NCBI GenBank assembly: GCA_038529355.1
Contig: JBCBDU010000001.1
Span: forward strand, 90,821-154,820
Origin: CALBPI01 sp038529355
Lineage (GTDB): Bacteria; Pseudomonadota; Gammaproteobacteria; Steroidobacterales; Woeseiaceae
Reading direction: 5' to 3'
DNA: 64,000 nt
Shown here: one piece after another, positions 59,751 through 64,000 of the stretch
How the letters are laid out: each line of letters opens with the position of its first letter
Position numbering within the stretch: the first letter of the stretch is position 1
Position numbers and translations under genes: made by a program
The notes under the pieces: model-generated
Told to the model about the DNA's origin: nothing
The model's input: only the letters and a program-made list of their open reading frames with translations
The model's database searches: none

Positions 59751-62750
59751 TTAACGCCCGAACTGGTCCGCGCTATAACGGAATCCGGCGTAAAAGTAGC
59801 GCCCGAGGAAGCCGGTCGGCGCAGCGTCAAGTCCACGTGCCGGCAGTTCGTTCGTCAGATTATTGGCGCCAATGAAGAAGCGCGCACGCTGATCCTTCGT
59901 CGCAATCTCAAATCGCAGGTCATGAATCACGCGCGAATCCAGCTCCAGAAACTCGGGCGCCGCGATGTCCGGGTCACCTGCAATGGCGTCTCTTTCGAAC
60001 CGTAGCTGTTCACCAACATACTGCAACCCATAGTTGATCGTCAGGTTGTCTTTTTGCCACGTGACATCGGCTACGCCGCTCCATTCGGGCGCACCAATCT
60101 CACCTTGATCCACATCGACAATGCCGCCGTTGGCCGGCAGAAACTCGAGCTTGTCCAAATACCCCAGCGTCGCGCCGAGGAAGAACGTTCCGTACTGACC
60201 GTTGGCAGGCTCGAACGTGTAGTTTGCAGTCAGATCCGCGCCAGCCGTTTCGAGGAACGCGACGTTTTGCGGCCCGAGCACATAGCCTGACACGAACGCG
60301 GTGCCGGTATCGCGCGTCACCGAATCGCAGAACACATTGCTGAGATCTGCCGAGTCGACGCAAAATTCCGCAGTCTCGGTCAGCGTGGGTGTGCGCACAG
60401 CATCCGACAACGTGATGTCGTACCAATCAATCGTCACGGTCAGATTGGGCACAAACCGTGGCTCTAGGACAACACCAGCGGTCCACGTTTCGGCAGTCTC
60501 TTCCGACAGAGCGGTGTTGCCGGCGACGATCCCCTCGATGCTGGCACTCGACGCGATATCACTGTCGAAATCGAACGTCGAGAAATCCGCGCCGAGACCG
60601 TTGATCAAAGCCTCGCAGTTCGCTGCTCGGAACTCTGTGCCCTGGTTGATATTTGCCGGGCTGCAAGGATCCTGTAGGAACAAGAACGTCCCGGTTCGCG
60701 GTGCGAACAACTCGGTGATATTCGGCGCTCGCACGGACTCCGAGACGCTACCGCGCAATCGAACGTCAGGGATGAATGACCATTGGCCACCAACCGACCA
60801 GGCGGCTGCGTTGCCAATGGTCGAGTAATCGGACGCGCGCGCAGCCAGAGTTAGTTCGAGTAGCTCGGCAAAAGGTCGATCAGCCAGTATTGGCACGTTC
60901 AATTCGCCGAACACTTCGATGACGTTGAAGCTACCGACTTCGCGACCGAGCAATGCAGAATCAGCGAGCACGCCGGAGTTCGGATCGAAGGTAGCGACCT
61001 GCGTAGAAATCGCATCAGGGCGAAAATCGCTCTTTTCCTCACGGAATTCCGTGCCGACTGCGTAGCCGACTGGACCTCCCGGCAAAGCAAGTCTGCTTCC
61101 GAGATCACCCGATACGAATGCGTTCACAACATGCTGTTCGAGCGTGTACTCGTTCTGGGTGTCGGTCAGTATGAAGTCGAGGGCTGCCTGACTGGGTGAC
61201 CCTGCACCAAAGATATTTAACGGGACACACTCGCCCGGCGCAAAAGTCTGTGGCGCCTGACCGTAGTTGCCAGTGCCGGCATCCGCAATCGCACCACCAT
61301 CGAGATTCACTCGACAATCGATCGTGCCGTTTGGCGTGCCGGTCAGGAACGCGCCCGCATCGACGGCATCAAGCGCCGCGAAGTAACGATCTTCGATACG
61401 CACGCTGGTGCCCACGTAGTTAGTCTCGTTGCGGCCGTAAACATAGCTCACTTCAAACCGCATGTTGTCGGTAAGGTCTCCATCCAGCCCAATCACCGTA
61501 CGGAACAAGTCTCGCTCCAGCTGCTCATCGCGTGTCCCGAAGTCAAAGTTGTCTCGGTTAAACAAGACGCCGCCGAAATCGCCAAGACCTGCGGCACGGA
61601 TCGGATCGGGGATGAATGGGTTGTCCTCGGAGACGAACGTGAAGAAGTCAAACGACGGTTGCGCGACGGTTTGGTTGTCTGAGTCCACGAACTTGCCTTC
61701 GGCGAAAAAGCGTACAGTTGGCGAAATGTCGTAATTGAAGAAGGCATTGAACGAGTGATGCTGCGTTTCGGCCTGCAGATCGCCCTGATAGCTGTTCACT
61801 GGCGTGTTGTCGCCACCTTGTGCCAGGAAGCCGGACTGCGGCAGAAACACGCCGGGGTCGTAAGGCTGGCCGTTGCCGTTGAAGGCCGGCGTGAAACTGC
61901 CGTCCACAACAATAGCACCGCCGGGAGCGCTGTCCGACCACCCAATACGATCAAGGAACACGTTGTCCGGCACGTTGGGGTCGTCCGGAATGTCGTTGGG
62001 ATTGCGAACCAAGGTGTCGGCCGCAAACTCGCCGTTCGGACGCGCTAGCGCTCCGACGCGATCATCATTGCGGAATTCATACGAGAATGCGAAGTTGCCG
62101 CGCCCCTCCTGAAAGTTGGTACCGAAAGTCGCTGACAAAAAAGAACTGTCCGCGTCACCAAAATCCGACTGACCCTGCTGAGCGCGGATATCGATGCCCT
62201 CGAAATCGCGACGCATGATGAAGTTGACCACACCAGATACGCCGTCCGCACCGTATACGGATGAGACGCCACCGGTCTGCACGTCAATACGCTCAATCAA
62301 TCCCGTTGGGATGGTATTGATGTCGACTGCGGCCTCGCCGGCGATACCCGCGATATGTCGCCTGCCATCTACAAGCACCAACGTGCGGTTAGGCCCAAGA
62401 TTCCTGAGGTCGAGCAGATTGACGCCGGCACCACCGCCACGCGCTTGAGAACCGGCCGCGTCGAAATTGTCCTCGGAATTAAACAATGCAGGTGTTTGCG
62501 TCAAAAGCTCCGTGACGTTAGTCAGCCCGGACTGCTCGAGGTTCTGCGCAGAAATAGCAACAACAGGAATTGCGGTGGCCGCTTCAGGTCGTTGAATGCG
62601 GGTGCCGGTGACGACGATTTCCTCGATGCGTTCGGACTCGCCGCTTGTCTCTTGCTGAGCTAATGCGCTGAGCGGCAACGCAATAGCGATCGCGGCGACG
62701 CTGGTCAAGAAGGCGCCCTTGTTCAAATGTAAACGGAATTCAGAATTCAT
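59751..62750 (-). CDS. Large TonB-dependent outer-membrane receptor
   Basis: 999 residues from MNSEFRLHLNKGAFLTSVAA, with AGGGG 6 bases upstream; a longer frame to 62858 is not protein-like. Signal peptide ends near LSALAQQ. TonB box IEEIVVTGTRIQRPEAATAI, plug with LVLVDGRRHIAGIAGEAAVD and VQTGGVSSVYGADGVSGVVN, and a very long barrel ending YAGFRYSADQFGR. This type of receptor, about 1,000 residues, often imports oligosaccharides, peptides or unknown large compounds. Its neighbour downstream is the halogenase gene. Confidence 0.94.
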   Translation of the reverse strand: MNSEFRLHLNKGAFLTSVAAIAIALPLSALAQQETSGESERIEEIVVTGTRIQRPEAATAIPVVAISAQNLEQSGLTNVTELLTQTPALFNSEDNFDAAGSQARGGGAGVNLLDLRNLGPNRTLVLVDGRRHIAGIAGEAAVDINTIPTGLIERIDVQTGGVSSVYGADGVSGVVNFIMRRDFEGIDIRAQQGQSDFGDADSSFLSATFGTNFQEGRGNFAFSYEFRNDDRVGALARPNGEFAADTLVRNPNDIPDDPNVPDNVFLDRIGWSDSAPGGAIVVDGSFTPAFNGNGQPYDPGVFLPQSGFLAQGGDNTPVNSYQGDLQAETQHHSFNAFFNYDISPTVRFFAEGKFVDSDNQTVAQPSFDFFTFVSEDNPFIPDPIRAAGLGDFGGVLFNRDNFDFGTRDEQLERDLFRTVIGLDGDLTDNMRFEVSYVYGRNETNYVGTSVRIEDRYFAALDAVDAGAFLTGTPNGTIDCRVNLDGGAIADAGTGNYGQAPQTFAPGECVPLNIFGAGSPSQAALDFILTDTQNEYTLEQHVVNAFVSGDLGSRLALPGGPVGYAVGTEFREEKSDFRPDAISTQVATFDPNSGVLADSALLGREVGSFNVIEVFGELNVPILADRPFAELLELTLAARASDYSTIGNAAAWSVGGQWSFIPDVRLRGSVSESVRAPNITELFAPRTGTFLFLQDPCSPANINQGTEFRAANCEALINGLGADFSTFDFDSDIASSASIEGIVAGNTALSEETAETWTAGVVLEPRFVPNLTVTIDWYDITLSDAVRTPTLTETAEFCVDSADLSNVFCDSVTRDTGTAFVSGYVLGPQNVAFLETAGADLTANYTFEPANGQYGTFFLGATLGYLDKLEFLPANGGIVDVDQGEIGAPEWSGVADVTWQKDNLTINYGLQYVGEQLRFERDAIAGDPDIAAPEFLELDSRVIHDLRFEIATKDQRARFFIGANNLTNELPARGLDAAPTGFLGRYFYAGFRYSADQFGR

Positions 62751-63212
62751 GTGATACCCCTGAAAATAGTGTTTAACACCCCCCAGACAACGCTGACCGG
62801 CCAGCCCGCGTCGCGTTTTAAGTACCTCACGGATGTAGATTTGTCGTTTTAACACCACGCGATGAGCCTCTGTTATTACACGATTTATCTAGGAAATCAA
62901 ATATTCCGATAGATTTTGTTGGTTAGATACAACAGCAACTAGTAGAAGGAGGACATGCTTGGTGGGTCGTAGGCGGCCGTGACCATCCAAGCCAGTCGAC
63001 AACCGCAATCGCAAGGAGCAAGTCATAAGAACGGTTGGGAACGCGCGCCGCCAACGGGCGCACTTACCTTTTGACGATCGTGCGAGTTGCGGGGCGCCGC
63101 TTTAGTGGCTCATGGTGATGAGATCCCAAGAGCTGGAATCTACCGTGGGGAGAAGATCTGACCACCGCTGCAATAGAAAGTCCACCGCCAACCTAACGCG
63201 GTTGCCAGGCAT
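62751..63212. other. Region between the large TonB receptor and the rrn terminator
   Basis: About 460 bp. The part near 62751 must hold the receptor promoter (AT-rich 62870-62945). The rest, about 62950-63200, has no supported gene and no recognisable tRNA fold. Confidence 0.5.
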
Positions 63213-63246
63213 AAAAAAAGGCCGCACCCCAAACGGGATACGGCCT
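63213..63246 (-). terminator. Rho-independent terminator of the rrn operon
   Basis: AGGCCG (63219-63224), a CCC/GGG inner pair, and CGGCCT (63241-63246) form the stem. On the minus strand a run of T (A run 63213-63219) follows. It lies 12 bases beyond the 3' end of the 5S gene. Confidence 0.9.
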
Positions 63247-63257
63247 TCCTAAATAAA

Positions 63258-63376
63258 TGCTTGGCAGTGTCCTACTCTCACATGGGGAGACCCCACACTA
63301 CCATCGGCGCTGAGCATTTTCACTTCCGAGTTCGATATGGGATCGGGTGGTTCCTACTCGCTATTGCCGCCAAGCA
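63258..63376 (-). rRNA. rrf: 5S ribosomal RNA
   Basis: On the minus strand the gene starts TGCTTGGCGGCAATAGCGAG and ends ACACTGCCAAGCA. Internal landmarks are CCGATCCCATATCGAACTCG, GAAGTGAAAATGC and CGCCGATGGTAGTGTGGGG. The two ends pair (TGCTTGGC with GCCAAGCA). Length 119 is normal. It follows the 23S gene after a spacer of about 140 bp and is followed by a terminator. Confidence 0.97.
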
Positions 63377-63519
63377 AACTGGTATGAGTTGCCGTAGCCA
63401 ACAGGCGTACGTCACCTCAAAAAGGTTAACAATCTGGTCATGTTTTGACGTTTTCTAGAATGTCGCACAAAGCCTTCCAGCTTCGCGTCACACCTAAGCA
63501 AGACTGCTTTGGTGTTATA

Positions 63520-64000
<481 letters not shown>

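Noticed and set aside
62950..63200. Possible tRNA or small RNA gene before the rrn terminator
   Set aside because: No cloverleaf with a T-loop GTTCRA pattern could be drawn on either strand.

Overview
The window looks like chromosomal DNA of a motile, respiring gammaproteobacterium of moderately high G+C. The evidence is a flg cluster with sigma-54/sigma-28 type promoters, an FNR-linked cbb3 oxidase operon, several large TonB-dependent receptors and an rrn operon end. The family cannot be fixed from this window; a Woeseiaceae-, Steroidobacter- or Xanthomonas-like background is only a guess from the mix of genes.

Layout. 1-10.2 kb: flagellar rod, hook and ring genes flgB-C-D-E-F-G-H-I-J-K on the minus strand (flgK runs off the left edge), divergent from flgA, flgM, flgN and a CsrA-like gene on the plus strand. 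Both sides of the flgB/flgA gap carry excellent sigma-54 -24/-12 matches, and flgM has an excellent sigma-28 promoter. 10.3-17 kb: a four-gene signalling block made of a histidine kinase, a REC-GGDEF-EAL protein whose EAL domain has lost key residues, a hybrid kinase-like protein with no HisKA domain, and a REC-PAS-GGDEF-EAL protein with an intact EAL domain. 17-19 kb: an aromatic/aspartate-type aminotransferase and an unknown gene.

19-29.7 kb: microaerobic respiration. fnr and hemN are on the minus strand. ccoN-O-Q-P, a small membrane gene, ccoG, a shortened fixH, ccoI, ccoS and a SafE-like exporter follow on the plus strand, mostly overlapping or separated by a few bases. A TTGAT-type FNR box sits at class II distance from a -10 element in front of ccoN and also lies upstream of hemN. 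29.7-41.6 kb: a mixed region with Lrp/LysE, a YbdG-type mechanosensitive channel, a BioF2-like acetyltransferase with an unknown partner, an ECF sigma factor with a small membrane protein, an M23 peptidase, a decayed ECF sigma pseudogene, an amidase, a YbjN-like protein, a histidine phosphatase and a sulfotransferase.

41.9-54.2 kb: a two-domain fasciclin protein, a TonB receptor, a periplasmic cupin protein beside a LytTR regulator, a PadR regulator with a permease-prefix-like membrane protein, and a secreted leucine-rich repeat protein. Then comes an unrecognised three-gene locus: two paralogous secreted proteins with a TonB-box-like N-terminus flank a single-pass membrane protein, and a 13-unit pentanucleotide tract lies just upstream. 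A YtcJ-like lipoprotein amidohydrolase closes the region. 54.5-62.8 kb: two TonB receptors flank a flavin-dependent tryptophan halogenase-like gene, a doubtful small ORF and two NTF2/SnoaL-like proteins. 63.2-64 kb: the rrn terminator, 5S rRNA and the 3' part of 23S rRNA, all on the minus strand.

No CRISPR array, tRNA, insertion sequence or prophage was recognised. All calls are from reading the sequence and from family knowledge; no searches were run.
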